Shown piece after piece: positions 30,901-41,834 of a stretch of 64,000 nucleotides of DNA. Under the pieces are notes generated by a model. It saw only the letters and a list, made by a program, of their open reading frames with translations. It did not search any database and was not told the origin of the DNA. Origin of the DNA: Nicotiana tabacum (taxonomy: Eukaryota > Streptophyta > Magnoliopsida > Solanales > Solanaceae). Every line of letters begins with the position of its first letter. Within the stretch, counting starts at the first letter, position 1. The translations under genes and the position numbers were made by a program. Location: the NCBI RefSeq assembly GCF_000715075.1, contig NC_134087.1:103517161-103581160 (forward strand). Reading direction: 5' to 3'.

Positions 30901-31924
30901 TTTAAAATTTGACATGGGATCAGCTTGTAATTTTGAATTCAAATGCACACTATCTTCTGTGTTATGAAGGGACTCGATCTTGAGTTCCAAGTTCTGCGAC
31001 GCTGGTTTGTTCTCAAGATTGGGCTCCCTTTTGGGCCTGAGCTAAGCTATTGTGAAATCAACAATTATGTAATCTTGTAACTTTGTTAGGCTATTGGGCC
31101 TCACGTTAGGCCCAGATCTTGGAATAAAAAGATAGGACTTCATAAAATGTTAGTCCTTCTGTTTAATGAATTACGTTTGAACTTTAGTTATAAAGTAATT
31201 ATAATCTCTCCAAAACATTCCTTAATTAATTAGTTGGGCTCTTAAAATTCGTTTGAGGCGTGCCATGCCAGATAAAACCCCTAAACTCATGGCCCTCGCG
31301 TAATTAATTTTAACTCTTTAGAAATCTAGGTGTGCCATTAGTCGAATTTTCCATGGCCCTCGCAAATTTGAAAGTGTGTAGTTGTTTTAGGCGTGCTATT
31401 TTAAAAATTACTCTCCTAAACTCGGGTGTACATTTCATGTGGCCCAAATCCAAATCTCAACAACGTTAAATAAAATATGTCACGGACCGCGGGTGCATTT
31501 CATGTGGTGTGATCTAAAGACGCGTTTTAGATAACGTTGAATATTCCTAAAATCAATTAAAAGCAGTTAATAGTTTAAAATTATACCATAGGCTAAAACA
31601 TGTATTAAAATCAGATAATAGACAAAGTATGATAGTTTAAGCGACCATGCTAGAACCACGGAACCCGGGAATGCCTAACACCTCCTCCCGGGTTAACAAA
31701 ATTCCTTACTTAGAATTTCTAGTTCGCAAACTTCAAAAGGATAGTCGAATTTTCCTCGATTTGAGATATAAAATAAAACGGTGACTTGGTACACAATGGT
31801 GTTAACTATCACAATTGGCGACTCTGAATAAAAATGAATAATTAATCCTATTTCGAATAATGTCACTTAAAGTGGAAAAACTCCCTTAAACTACCTTCGG
31901 GTGTGTAAAAAAAGAGGTGTGACA
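27978..31924 (+). mobile_element. Ogre-like solo LTR (3947 bp) with perfect TSD gtggt
   Basis: Starts TGTGAGCACGTGATTTTTGCC and ends AAAGAGGTGTGACA. It is flanked by gtggt at 27973-27977 and 31925-31929. Neither the PBS (TCTGGMRACTCCGCTGGGG) nor a second LTR start occurs inside, so it is one LTR left by intra-element recombination. The 3' end matches the LTR at 60022-62424 (for example the GGCGTGCCATGCCA/CATGGCCCTCGC stretches), which is followed by such a PBS. A TATA box lies near 29790 and a GC-rich leader-like block at 28720-28800. Confidence 0.85.
29787..29797 (+). promoter_or_regulatory. TATA box in the Ogre-like solo LTR
   Basis: GCCTATAAAGGTAC, followed 35-60 bp later by a purine-rich leader (GGCGGAGGGGAGAGAC). 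The best TATA candidate in the LTR. Confidence 0.6.
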
Positions 31925-31929
31925 GTGGT

Positions 31930-33978
31930 TGTGTGCATGTGTGGTTTCTGGTTATCGGTGCGTTGGTGGATTAGTTATGACCAATAGGAATTTTGGACAA
32001 GGAATTTGACGTATATGTGTTACATTTTGCCTTGTCGATATATGTGCAGGTGTTGGGGATGACTCATAATTTATGCTTCCTTGTTGTTATGCGCAAGGAT
32101 AAGAATTCATCTGGTTGCTTCTTTGGAAGTGTTCATATGCTAGTAGAGCACTATATTCGGGACCATGTCAGAGTGGGTGACTCAATAATGGTTCTAGTGG
32201 GTTCAAGAATTAAAATGCAGTGGTTCGTTATGTGGTTGAGGACTGCATTTTGTAGCAAAGTGTGAAGAATACTTGGGAAATTTCTATTTTATCATCGAGT
32301 CTATGGTGTAGTGTTAGGGGAAACAACTTCAGATTTGTAGAAGACCTTTTAGAACGGGTGCATCAGTTAGAGATACTATTGCGTGCACGAGGAGGATATG
32401 AGATAGCTTATGGGTATTGAGACGATGTGGTCTCGCGAATTGGGTCACTTGGGATAATTGTTGTTAGAGGTCCATTATGTGTTTGAATAGGACTATTATT
32501 CCAAAGGCAAGTCAAAAGTAAATTGGAAGAAGTTGAGCTAGTTAGTAATGGCTTGAATTGGCATGGTAATGGAAATGATCGGTTCCTTCTGTGTTAAGCT
32601 ATGTAGTTGGTTTGTGGCTATGCGTGTAGGCTTGACAGCCGCTGTGGTTCGAGTAATTTGGAAGTATTTTATTCTAATGGCTTGATTAGGTGTGAATGGA
32701 TCCCAGAAGAGTTATGGCAATTTAGACTGCGGCCTAATGTTTGCATCTTTTGTGGTTATGGGAATTCGATTTCTTGTTGCAATTGTTCTTATGAAATAAT
32801 TGGAGTGAACGGGTTTTTAGCCGATGAAGTGTTTATTCTACTGGTGGTTCAGGGTTATGATGAAATCCTTGGACTCTCGCATAGAGGCATAATAGGTGCA
32901 GTGAACTGTATGGAAATTAGAAGTTGATGATCAAGGTTGCGATTCGGTTTTGATAAGAATGTTACTAGCTCGAAGGAGCAGGGGAGGATTTGAGATGTTC
33001 AGAGTATGCTAGCACTATTTTCGGGCAGCCTGAGGATGGCATGTTTTGGTGGAAGATGTGTTGGGTATTGAAATGTGGATGCTTGGCTAGCACTATAGAA
33101 ATAGCATGGTCGCTGACCATTAATATTTTGATTTACTAACTAGTGCGGAAGGTTGTGGGGATATATCCTACAAGAAGATCATATAAGTGTTACGTGTTAG
33201 TCATTCGATTATTAAAGATTGAAATCTAGTTTGGAGATTTTGGTACTGTCGCCAATGGGAGAGATTATGACTGAGATGCGCTCTTTTACTTTGGTTGTAG
33301 ACTGTGGAAGTTTGTTCTGGATTTGACGACTGCTCGTATGTGTCATAAATAGGGTCATTGTGGATCCTTGAAAGGCTATTGGCCTAATATGGGATGATCG
33401 GAATCGGCTTGAGGTCCGTTGGTAGATCTAATGTGAATATATTGTTTACATTAGGTTCTATATGATCATTTAGCATAGCATTGCTTATGGATGTGTCTTC
33501 GGACATTAGATGTTTTTCGTGTCGTCAATCATTCTATGTAATACTCTATTATTCTCTGTGGGTTGTGGTTCGGCTTGATTATTCACACATGTAAGGTGAT
33601 CCCGTGTAGTTTATGGTGTTAAATGAGCAGGATGGATCTCTATATGCAGGTCACTTGTTGCACCTTAGCCATGCTTGAATTTTTGTAGCACATGTTAGCT
33701 ATCCGTCTCCACAAGGTTGTGTTTATGCACTTGGCGTGATTGTGATCAATATACGGGCATTTCATAGGTATGAACTTTATGGCTTGATGGGTATTTCCTT
33801 ATTGATTGCTATATATGGATCGGGTAGCATGCCCCCAAGGGTATGATGTTTAGATCGGGTTGCACGCTATAACAGTATCATGTGTGGATCGGGTTGTACG
33901 CCGCAACCGTGCGAGGTTGAGTATGGTTCCCTATTCTTATTTTGTGTGTCTTGTTTCTCATCTTTGAGAAAGGTTTAT
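31930..33978 (+). other. Gypsy A interior, right block, non-coding
   Basis: Continues the element after the solo LTR. Frames such as 31993-32265 and 32607-32927 have no recognisable domain. A short repeat array lies at 33811-33909. The block ends at the presumed 3' LTR start; the polypurine tract (GAGAAAGG at 33967-33973) is weak. Confidence 0.6.
33811..33909. repeat. Three units of TGGATCGGGTTGCACGC-type repeat
   Basis: Units at about 33815, 33851 and 33886 share RGATCGGGTWGYAYGCY and a following CMACRGTAT-like segment. Confidence 0.75.
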
Positions 33979-34014
33979 TGTAACAACCTAACCGGTCGTT
34001 TTGAATTTTAGCAT
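33979..34014 (+). repeat. First 36 bp of the gypsy A 3' LTR
   Basis: TGTAACAACCTAACCGG opens like the 13487 LTR (TGTAATGACC) and keeps the GAATTTTAG/GAGCTTTAG block at the same offset. Tat2 interrupts it after AGCAT. Confidence 0.6.
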
Positions 34015-34757
34015 TGTATACGGCCAAAATCGGAGAGTCCAATGTTTGGATCATCATGGCATTCCATAGCTCGTTGCCAGAAGGCTCGAGGCACGGCTCG
34101 AGGTTTGATGAACTAGAAGGCTCAAGGCACAGCTCGACCTCGGGGAAGTACAAATCGGTGGCTATGATGAACGAGTGGGAGATTTCCAAGGGGAGTGGTT
34201 AGAGCTGACCAAGTCCATAAGAATAGTACAAGCCCGTACCATGGCATTAAATGGTTGTACCAGCTGCATACCTTTGTAATAAATGTATATGTACTATGTT
34301 GGGATTCCCCCACCTATATAAAGGGGACCCTTATTATTTTTTGCACACATGATATTCAATACAAGAACAAGAACATTCTCTACTCTCTAACATAAACACT
34401 CTCTATTGTCTTTTCTTTGATTTATTGCTTACAATTATTGTGTTTCATTGATTGTTCTTCATTTGTTACTCATCATTGATCATAAAGAGCCCTCATTAGG
34501 GCACTTAGAACTGTTAGTTCTCGATCAATCGGCCCCAGTCCCGCGTTTTAGATCGACCTCGAGGCCCGGCGTAGGCTAGCTCGAGGCCCCGATTCAAGCT
34601 ATTCGGTTTGCTTAACATATTAACTTCAAAGCTCTTATCTCTTTTTGTTAGCTCACACTTAGCATCTACTACCTAACAATTAGCATAAAAATAAATCAAA
34701 TATTTTTAGAACCACGAAATCAAATCTAATTGTAATTACCATTTTTCGAGGTAAACA
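34015..34757 (+). repeat. Tat2 5' LTR (743 bp)
   Basis: Starts TGTATACGGCCAAAATCGG and ends TTCGAGGTAAACA. The distal 400 bp align with the Tat1 LTRs (CATAAAGAGCCC, CTCGAGGCCCG, TTTTTAGA, ATTACCATTTTTCGAGG). A TATA box, CTATATAAAGGGG, lies at 34314-34326. Confidence 0.92.
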
Positions 34758-34870
34758 GTTTGTCGCCCATCGTGGGGCTGAAAATAATAGTGATTATTTT
34801 TGTGCTGGTTTACTACGCAAGTTATTATTTATACTTTTTCTTGCCCAAGAATCTTTGATTTTAAGTCAAA

Positions 34871-36400
34871 ATGTCTAACTCAATGAATGCGCATGAAAAC
34901 AACGGTCTTGAAGACCATGGAGAGAACGGTGTAGCTATTCTAGGCGTCGGTGTACCACTGTGTAACCCTGAGGACGCACCAAGCCAATCCCCGTGGATGT
35001 GGTCTCATGCAATGCTCAACATGTCGATATAAGCTCCCACACTAAAAGGAGTATACGCCAAGAAAACCAACAAGAAGCTCAGAAAACCCCAGCTCGGGGG
35101 GAATAAGAGGTTAGCCTTCATGTCATTTTTTAGATGTTGCAGGCACAACAGCTGGTGATTGCTCAACTGCAAAGCCAACAAAAAACTCCAAGCACAGCAT
35201 CACCCGAAATTGCCCCTCAAGCCGAATAGGTGGCATAAAGATAGAGGAAGAATGGGTCAGCAGCCGACCCAGCTATTGTGAAGATGCTCGAGGACCTCAC
35301 AAAAAGGATTGAATCGGGCAAAAAGAAGATAGAAGCTAATAATAAAAAGGTGGAGACCTACAATTCAAGGGTCGATCAGATCCCAGGCGCACCCCCGATC
35401 CTGAAGGGTGTTGATTCAAAGAAATTCGTACAAAAGCCATCCCATAAAGTGCGGCTCTGAAGCCCATCCCAAAAAATTCAAAATGCACGATCTCCTGAAG
35501 TATAACAGAACCTCGGATCCCAACGAGCACGTCACTGCCTACACTTGTGCCATATAGGGAAATGACCTGAAGGACGACAAAATTGAATCCTCCCTATTGA
35601 AGAAATACGAGGAAACACTTTCAAAAGGGGCCATGATGTGGTATCACAACCTGTCCCCAAATTCGATAGACTCATTCGCCATGCTCGCAGATTCTTTTAT
35701 TAAGGCACATGTCGGTGCCATCAAGGTTGCTACAAGGAAGCCTGACGTCTTCAAAATCAAATAGAGAGAAAATGAGATGTTGCCGGAGTTTGTGTCTCAC
35801 TTTCAAATGGAGCAAATGGAGTTACCATCAGTCTCCGATGACTGGGTAGTGCAGGCCTTCACCCAAGGTTTGAATGAACGAAGCTCGGTAGCTTCAAAGC
35901 AACTAAAGCAGAACTTGGTTGAATATCCCGCTATGACTTGGTCGGATGTCCACAACCGATATCAATTGAAGATTAGGGTCGAGGATGACCAACTGGGAGC
36001 CCCCTCGGGATAAGTATATCCTAGCAGGCTCCTGGAAAAGGAGCCAAAACCAAACAAGGAAAGGTACCAACCATACATTTAAGATCGAATAAATGCCCCA
36101 AGGCGTAACATACCCCGAAACGACCGAAGGGCAGACCAAGGTCAGAACCCTCGAGGACTCGTAAGCAGAGCTGGATTGGATAGATATACAGGGCCGATGG
36201 AGGCACCCTAGTTATCTGAGTACAACTTCAACGTCAATGTTTCAGACATCATATCAGCCATAGGTAAAATCAGAGACACCAGGGCACCTTAAGTAGCCCG
36301 ACTACTTAACCAAGGGCACTTTTAAGAGTTCCTTAGCGATCGAGCCAAAAATCAATTTCGGGAAAGAGAGGCGAATAGGAAAAATGAAACAAAAGAACCA
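34871..36400 (+). pseudogene. Tat2 gag, multiply interrupted
   Basis: ATG at 34871 (MSNSMNAHENNG). Homology to Tat1 gag runs through KMLEDLTKRIESGKKKIEANN (35278 on), LKGVDSKKFVQ, the capsid block (DSFAMLADSFIKAHVGAIK) and LPEFVSHFQMEQMELPSVSDDW (35777-36013) to QAFTQGLNERSSVASKQLKQN. Frame changes near 35450 and stops near 35220, 35560 and 35762 break it. Comparison with Tat1 shows independent lesions in the two copies, so their common ancestor probably had a working gag. Confidence 0.85.
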
Positions 36401-37060
36401 CAACATGTCATCCACATGATCGTTGGAGGAATCGACATCCCGCAGGAACCCATTGTCAAAAGAACAAAAATATACATCACCAGGGAGAAGCGAACTCGAG
36501 GTTACGTACCCGAGAACGCTCTCACATTCAGCGACGAGGACATCGAGACCCTGTATCAACCTCATAACGACGCATTGGTAATTTCTTTTCTTGTGAATAC
36601 ATTTCAAATTAAATGTGTACTTGTGGATCCCAAGTAGCTCGACCAACACTATCAGGTCGAGGGTGGTGGGGCAGCTCGGACTGCTAGACCAGATCGTGCT
36701 CGCCTCTCGAATCCTTAACAAATTCAACATGGCGAGTGAGACAACGAAAGGGGAGATCACCCTTATGGCCAACGTGGCCGGCATAACCCAAAACGTCAAG
36801 TTTCATGTCATCGAAGGAGACATGAGGTACAGTGCCTTGCTCGGAAAGCCATGAATACACTGCATGAGAGCAGTACCATAAACCCTACATCAAATGATGA
36901 AGTTTCCAATGAAGGACGGAATAAAAATGGTATACGGGGAGCAGCATGCAGCAAGAGAGATGTTCGCGGTGCACGATGTGGCACCGACATCAACACCTTC
37001 AATATCGAAAGAGCCAAATGATAAGCAAACAGCGAAGTAGCAATCACGAGCTACATCCTC
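36401..37060 (+). pseudogene. Tat2 aspartic protease, frameshifted at the active site
   Basis: The 36416-36637 frame (MIVGGIDIPQEP to IKCVLVDP) leads up to the retropepsin active site. A one-base shift then sends the reading into stop. The second frame (36655-36854) continues with IRSRVVGQLGLLDQIVLA and GEITLMANVAGITQNVKFHVIEGDMRYSALLGKP, the usual body of a Tat protease. It processes Gag-Pol in functional elements. Downstream, where RT should begin, homology to Tat1 spacer starts (37050 onward). Confidence 0.83.
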
Positions 37061-37851
37061 GGCTGTACCCGAGTGAACGAATAAGGGACCATACCGTGTC
37101 CCCGGAGCAAGCAATTGAAGCATATCGAGGCTTGAAACGCCATCACAACTAAGGTATAACCACCTCCCTTTTTATTTTACGTCTTACACTAACCTGAGTG
37201 CAGGCGTCCGGTAAGAAGAATCGAAGTACCTTCCAACTTGAAGACCTTAGGTTTTAAAGCATGCGTTGCACTCTTTTTCTTTGATTGGATTTTATCCCGA
37301 GAAGGGTTTTACCGACAAGGTTTTTAACGAGGCAACATCTTATGCTACCTAAGGAGAACTTAACAAGTATTCAAGGCTTCTCTTCAATCAACCTCGAATA
37401 CTGGGGTGTATCCCCCCGGAAGATCATCTCCCTGGAGAAGTCAAGACAAGCCAAAAAGGGCCTCGATAGAAAAATGATGTATTGGGCCAAACGGTCGAAA
37501 GAACCATGTCCGTAGAGCACAATCGAACCCTCAGTGGCGAAGACTATGTATACTTGTACCAAGTAATCAAGGAATATTTTTTGATTTTTTACCATCAAAA
37601 CACTCTGCGCTTCAAAGAAGTTTCTATTTTTACAAGAAACAGCCCCAGAGCCGCTCAAAGTCGTAAGTCCTCCAGGCCGAAAACTTCGAGCTCATAAGAC
37701 CTCAATGAGGCAACATCAAAAAAAGACTCCAGAGCCAAGAACTCTCGATGTCTCGGGGACTGTCACCCCATCGAGCTATCCAAAATTTGAGGACATAAGA
37801 CCCCAAGCGGGCAACCTCGAGCCCAAAAGTCTCCATGTGGCGATGCCAAAA

Positions 37852-38062
37852 TCGGTAAGACCTTAAGCCTGTCATGATAGATACTTGTACCAAGTAGCCT
37901 ACCTGTAAGACCTCAAGAAAAGTATGAATTATTCTTGTTCCAAGTAACTTATCTGTAAGACCTCAAAAAAGGCATGCTCAAATTTATAAGACCTTACAAA
38001 AGGCATAATCCCGATCTTAAAGTCAAGGCTATATATTCGAACTTGTAAGACCCCTAAAAAGG
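37852..38062. repeat. GTAAGACCTCAA repeat array of Tat2
   Basis: Five spaced units of (G/T)TAAGACC(T/C)(T/C)AMRAAARGCAT with longer linkers than in Tat1. Confidence 0.8.
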
Positions 38063-38447
38063 CATATCCACGATATAGACGCCGAAGCTACCTCATTCGG
38101 GGACAAAAAGGCTACGGCCAAACACAATGACTCCGGTCACAAGGCTCCAGCCAAACTAACACAACTCGGGGATGACCGACCGTCGCCATAAAATCACAGG
38201 CCTTCAATTACTTCAAAAAGAACCGATTAAACAGGTTACCCTTGGCATAAGCAAAAGAGCTTCGATCATATTAGCTCCAAACAATGAAAAGGGTTCGAAA
38301 CAATTCAGCCATTGAGCGAAACCTCCTGAGGTGCTCATTTATCGTCAAATAACGACTCACAATCGAGGTCTTTATCGAACCGTCGAAGAGTCGGACAAAG
38401 ACAAAAAATTCAAAAAGTCTTTAACAAGGGAAAAATAAAGCCTATAT

Positions 38448-38750
38448 TAGAGGTCGTACCAACCCAACGCATAAGAGTCACTGCCGTCAGCATAAATTAA
38501 GGGTCGTACAGACCCAATGCGTAAGAGCCACTATTGCCAGCTTAAATTAAGGGTCATACTGACCCAACGCGTAATAGCCACTATTGCCAGCTTAAATTAA
38601 GGGTCGTACCGACCCAATGCGTAAGAGCCTCTGTCGCCAGCTTAAGTTAAAGGTCATACCGACCCACGCATAAGAGGCTAAGCACCAGCCCACATTAAAA
38701 GTCGTGCCGACCAAATGCATAAGAGACTACGGGCCAGCCTAACAAGCCTC
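38448..38750. repeat. 61-bp tandem repeat of Tat2 (about five units)
   Basis: Unit: AAGGGTCGTACCGACCCAAYGCGTAAGAGCCACTRTYGCCAGCTTAAATT-like. The first four units are regular, and the last one or two are diverged. Confidence 0.9.
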
Positions 38751-39379
38751 AGGGCCAATTTATCTGGATAATCATTGACAAATGTTGAAATACAAGAAAA
38801 ATAAAGACGCACACAAGCAATGAAAAATAAAACCGAAAGGCTTCCTTATATATGTATATGTGAAATAATGCAACGCTACATTTGCAATGCTCTCTGAGAG
38901 CCCTATACACAGAATCAGAAAAGAATAGCCTATTATACTTTCTCCGTGGGGACTGCGGCCCCATCGGCCTCTCCCTCATTATCTTCGGCATCAGATATGA
39001 GGAACTTGGCATCGTACTCATCCGCCTTGGCCTGCTCGGAAGCCCTTCTCAACTCAGCCTTAGCATCAACATCATTTTTTAAATAGACGACAACTTTCTT
39101 GTCAACCTTAGCTCGAATCACTTCAGCATCAGCCCAGGCGTCCACGACCTTGGCCTTAATCTTCAGGAAGTCAGACTCGAGACTTGCAATCCTGTTCATT
39201 AGGACCAAGCTATTCTCACGAGCGTTCCGGAGCTGCACTTCGAGAGAAGAAGCCTTCGCCAAAGCATTCTTCTTGGCCGCAACTTGGGTATCTATTTGAG
39301 CCTTTAGCTCATCACACTCACACTTGGCTTGGCCAACTTCGCCCCAAAGGTGTTCTAGGTCCTCCATCTTTCGCTGCAA

Positions 39380-39448
39380 CTGAAATATTAAAATGTTAAT
39401 CTACGAAGATAGGAGAACAAGCACGCATCCCCTCGAAACAAAGGTTGC
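39380..39448 (-). other. Conserved intron of Tat2 antisense gene 1, GC-AG type (69 bp)
   Basis: The minus-strand donor is GAAATAG/GCAACC (GT in Tat1) and the acceptor ATATTTCAG/TTGCAGCG. Confidence 0.65.
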
Positions 39449-39619
39449 CTATTTCTCGAGGTGGCCCTCATAATTCAAGCTTCGATTCATCTCATACCAA
39501 AGATGTCTCAACTCCTTTCCTCTTTTATCACAAAGAATACTGAGGGATTTCTCATCGTTCAAGGCTTTCCGCAACCTGGTTTCACGGCGGAGCAACTCGG
39601 AATTGAGCTCGTCAAAGGC

Positions 39620-39695
39620 CTATGAAAAAGAAGCTCAATGAGAAAATGAAAACGTAAAATAAAAAATAAAACCAACAAAGTCAACCAAAGCTCAC
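39620..39695 (-). other. Conserved intron of Tat2 antisense gene 1 (76 bp)
   Basis: The minus-strand donor is CG/GTGAGCTTTGG at 39695 and the acceptor TTCATAG/GCCTTTGACGAGC at 39620, paralleling 20055-20135 in Tat1. Confidence 0.75.
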
Positions 39696-40192
39696 CGTAG
39701 AATAAAGCCGCTAAGCCTCCAAAAAAGGTTGAATGTTCATCTACTAGCCTAGTCTCACCGGCCCTAGTTGAACAGATCTCGGTAGGGAAATGGTCGCTCG
39801 AGACCCCGCTTGATTTAGGCAGCCCCTCACCTCGAACATCCCTCAAAGTACCTTCGATAGGAGGGGAAGACAGCGTCAGAAAACCTGTATCCCTCGAAAT
39901 ACCTTCGACAGGAGATGAAGACAACAGCAGAAAACCCGTATCCCTCGAAGTACCTTCGACGGTAAAAGAAGACGGCGGCAAAGGAGGAGCCTTTCTCCCG
40001 AGGTTAGAAGCCTCAAGTGCTGCAAGCTCAGCCGGTACATCTCCTTTGATCCTCGAAGAAGGGCTTGCCTCGCTATGTGCATCTTCGTCATTAGAAGATT
40101 CCTTCCATTTTTTATCATTCCTCAGCCCCGAAGCCGACGATCCTCCTACTCTCAAAGGGGGCACGGTCTCATTTCAAAAAATTCTCCAATAC

Positions 40193-40261
40193 CTGCGGTG
40201 ATGAAGTTAATACACATAAAAGAAAGTACCTTTGAAAGAAAATAGGCCACACAGCACATAC
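40193..40261 (-). other. Conserved intron of Tat2 antisense gene 1 (69 bp)
   Basis: The minus-strand donor is CACCACG/GTATGTGC at 40261 and the acceptor CACCGCAG/GTATTGG at 40193, paralleling 20377-20448 in Tat1. Confidence 0.72.
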
Positions 40262-41265
40262 CGTGGTGTTTGGCCTCCCATCTACATTTGGACAGATCTC
40301 GCCACTTACGCTTATCATAAGTTGAGCAATCTTTCAGTTTCCGAGACCAATCCGCCAGATCGGGGACCTCGTATGGCAGCCACGAGATTGCTGTAGAGAA
40401 GGAAAGGAAGATATCTTTAGGGAGTCTGCCTCCATCATAGTCAAAATGATAAAAACACAAGTGTACCACTTACGTGTGAAATTCCATTTCTCAGGAAATG
40501 GCAGGAACTCTACATGGATAATAGCGATAGTCCACACTCAGACAAATCAACTCATCCACCCTCAGTCACCATCTTCTTCATTATTGGCAATACAGGGCCA
40601 GGTGGATCGACGTCGTAGAGTAATTAGGCCTCGATAATGTAAGGGTCGGTATAATCTAACGAGGTGGCCGAGAGTAAACTCGAGCCCGGCTTAATCCGTA
40701 AAGTACCTTATCATCAACACTATCCTCCAAAATGATGAGTGAACCTATGCTAGGGTAACTCGATATCTTCTGCAAAACTCGAGCACGACTCTGTCAAGAG
40801 GACCCAACGTAAAGTGGTACGTGTATACGTTCAAAAACCCCTCTACATGAGCCATGATGCTCTCTTCTATGGAAGGTGCCTGTAGTACCACCTTTCCTCC
40901 CCATCTGCAGTCTCTTCTAACCGCCTCAAGGTGTTCCTCTCCTATTGATGAGATAAACCTCGATGCATGTTCCCGATGGCCCTAAACATTGGGATGTTTC
41001 TCTAATGAAAAGTCCCTCCTCGAGACAAAGCATCTCGAGGTTAGCTCACCAGACGCCGGCAATGTACCACCGACCGAGGGGAGCAGAGGCGGAACTCTCC
41101 TCTTCTTGGTGGACAAATTTGGGCATAGCAGCCATAACTACGGTGAAATAATAAGAAGGGGATGAAAACTTAAACTAAAGCTTTGAACTAAAATGATAGA
41201 ATCACTTATGCAAGGAGGAAACGCTCTACAAAAATAGAAAAGTCCTCAAATAAGATGAAAGTAAG

Positions 41266-41281
41266 CTCATATATAGAGCAA
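41266..41281 (-). promoter_or_regulatory. TATA-like box of Tat2 antisense gene 1
   Basis: The minus strand reads TGCTCTATATATGAGC about 135 bp before the ATG at 41135. Confidence 0.6.
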
Positions 41282-41440
41282 GCAGCGACTGCTCGCCTAC
41301 CCTAAAGGCAATTAATTCTGACTAGGACATTATCACTTTTGGGGAAGTTTACCGGAGGGGATACCTCGGCCACTTCATGGCCATGTCATACGAACGACGT
41401 TGTCATACGGCGTTTGAGGGGTCAAGATTCCCATATCAAT

Positions 41441-41665
41441 CTAGCCTCGAGATGGTGCCCGATCCCGAGGAGCTCTATCACTATAACTATAGGCTTTAAG
41501 GAGCCCTCAATATCAATCTAAGCCTTGAGATGGTGCCCGATCTCAAGGATCTCTGTCAAAATTAAATAAGCTCTAAGGAGCTATCGACATCATTCTAGCC
41601 CCGAGATGGTGCCCAATCTCGAGGGCCCCTATTATACTAAGTATGGGCTCTAAAGAGCCGAACAT
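41441..41665. repeat. Three about 75-bp repeats between the Tat2 antisense genes
   Basis: Units share TCTAGCCYCGAGATGGTGCCC, GATCTCGAGG and GGGCTCTAAGGAGC. They lie in the intergenic gap between the antisense genes, where Tat1 has only unique sequence. Confidence 0.82.
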
Positions 41666-41834
41666 CAAAATTCAAAAGACTAGTTCTGCATAAGCACTGA
41701 AAAATAAAGGACTTGAAACAAAAGGGTCTCTTTGCATTTCCAAAATATGTTTACAGATTGTATATTTACAAAACTCCCCCAAGGAGCCCACGCACAAAAG
41801 GAAGAAAATAATAAGCAGAAAGGACAACATGAGA

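Larger units (their letters stand above)
13487..34014 (+). mobile_element. Gypsy element A: long-LTR, non-coding (LARD-like), split by three insertions
   Basis: The 5' LTR begins TGTAATGACCC at 13487 and ends GGTTGTGACA at 26799. It is followed by an initiator-Met PBS at 26803. The LTR is about 2.94 kb once the Tat1 insertion is removed. The interior (26815-27977 and 31930-33978, about 3.2 kb) shows no gag or pol frame. The 3' LTR starts TGTAACAACC at 33979 and is cut after 36 bp by Tat2. The two LTR starts match only partly over those 36 bp, so their pairing is likely but not proven. The 3' end of the element lies beyond the window. Confidence 0.75.
37061..38932 (+). other. Tat2 spacer with two tandem-repeat arrays
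   Basis: No RT, RNase H or integrase motif in any frame. The GGTTTTACCGACAAGGTTTTTAACGAGG block (37305-37335) is shared with Tat1. Arrays of GTAAGACCTCAA units (37852-38062) and 61-bp units (38448-38750) follow. Confidence 0.75.
38933..41135 (-). pseudogene. Tat2 antisense gene 1, spliced, with coiled-coil C-terminus
   Basis: ATG at 41135 (MAAMPKFVHQEEESS); stop at 38933 after EYDAKFLISDAEDNEGEAD. The N-terminal domain (41000-40640) is degraded but recognisable. LPYEVPDLADWSRKLKDCSTYDKRKWRDLSKCRWEA (40385-40262) matches Tat1. A middle low-complexity exon (40164-39700) has repeated PVEGTSRDTGFL-type units. The last exon (39379-38933) is a long coiled coil (ELKAQIDTQVAAKKNALAKAS). Probable introns are 40193-40261, 39620-39695 and 39380-39448, the last with a GC donor. 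Intron positions agree with Tat1. Confidence 0.72.

Noticed and set aside
32607..32927. 106-codon frame in the gypsy A interior
   Set aside because: No recognisable domain, no homologous frame elsewhere in the window, and composition like the surrounding non-coding sequence.
36302..36799. 165-codon minus-strand frame over the Tat2 protease
   Set aside because: The plus strand here carries clear protease sequence; the minus frame has no conserved features.
40426..40473. Possible fourth intron of Tat2 antisense gene 1
   Set aside because: The donor (ACAC/GTAAGTGG) is good, but the best acceptor leaves a 48-bp intron, shorter than plants normally splice. The Tat1 donor is mutated, so it was not annotated.
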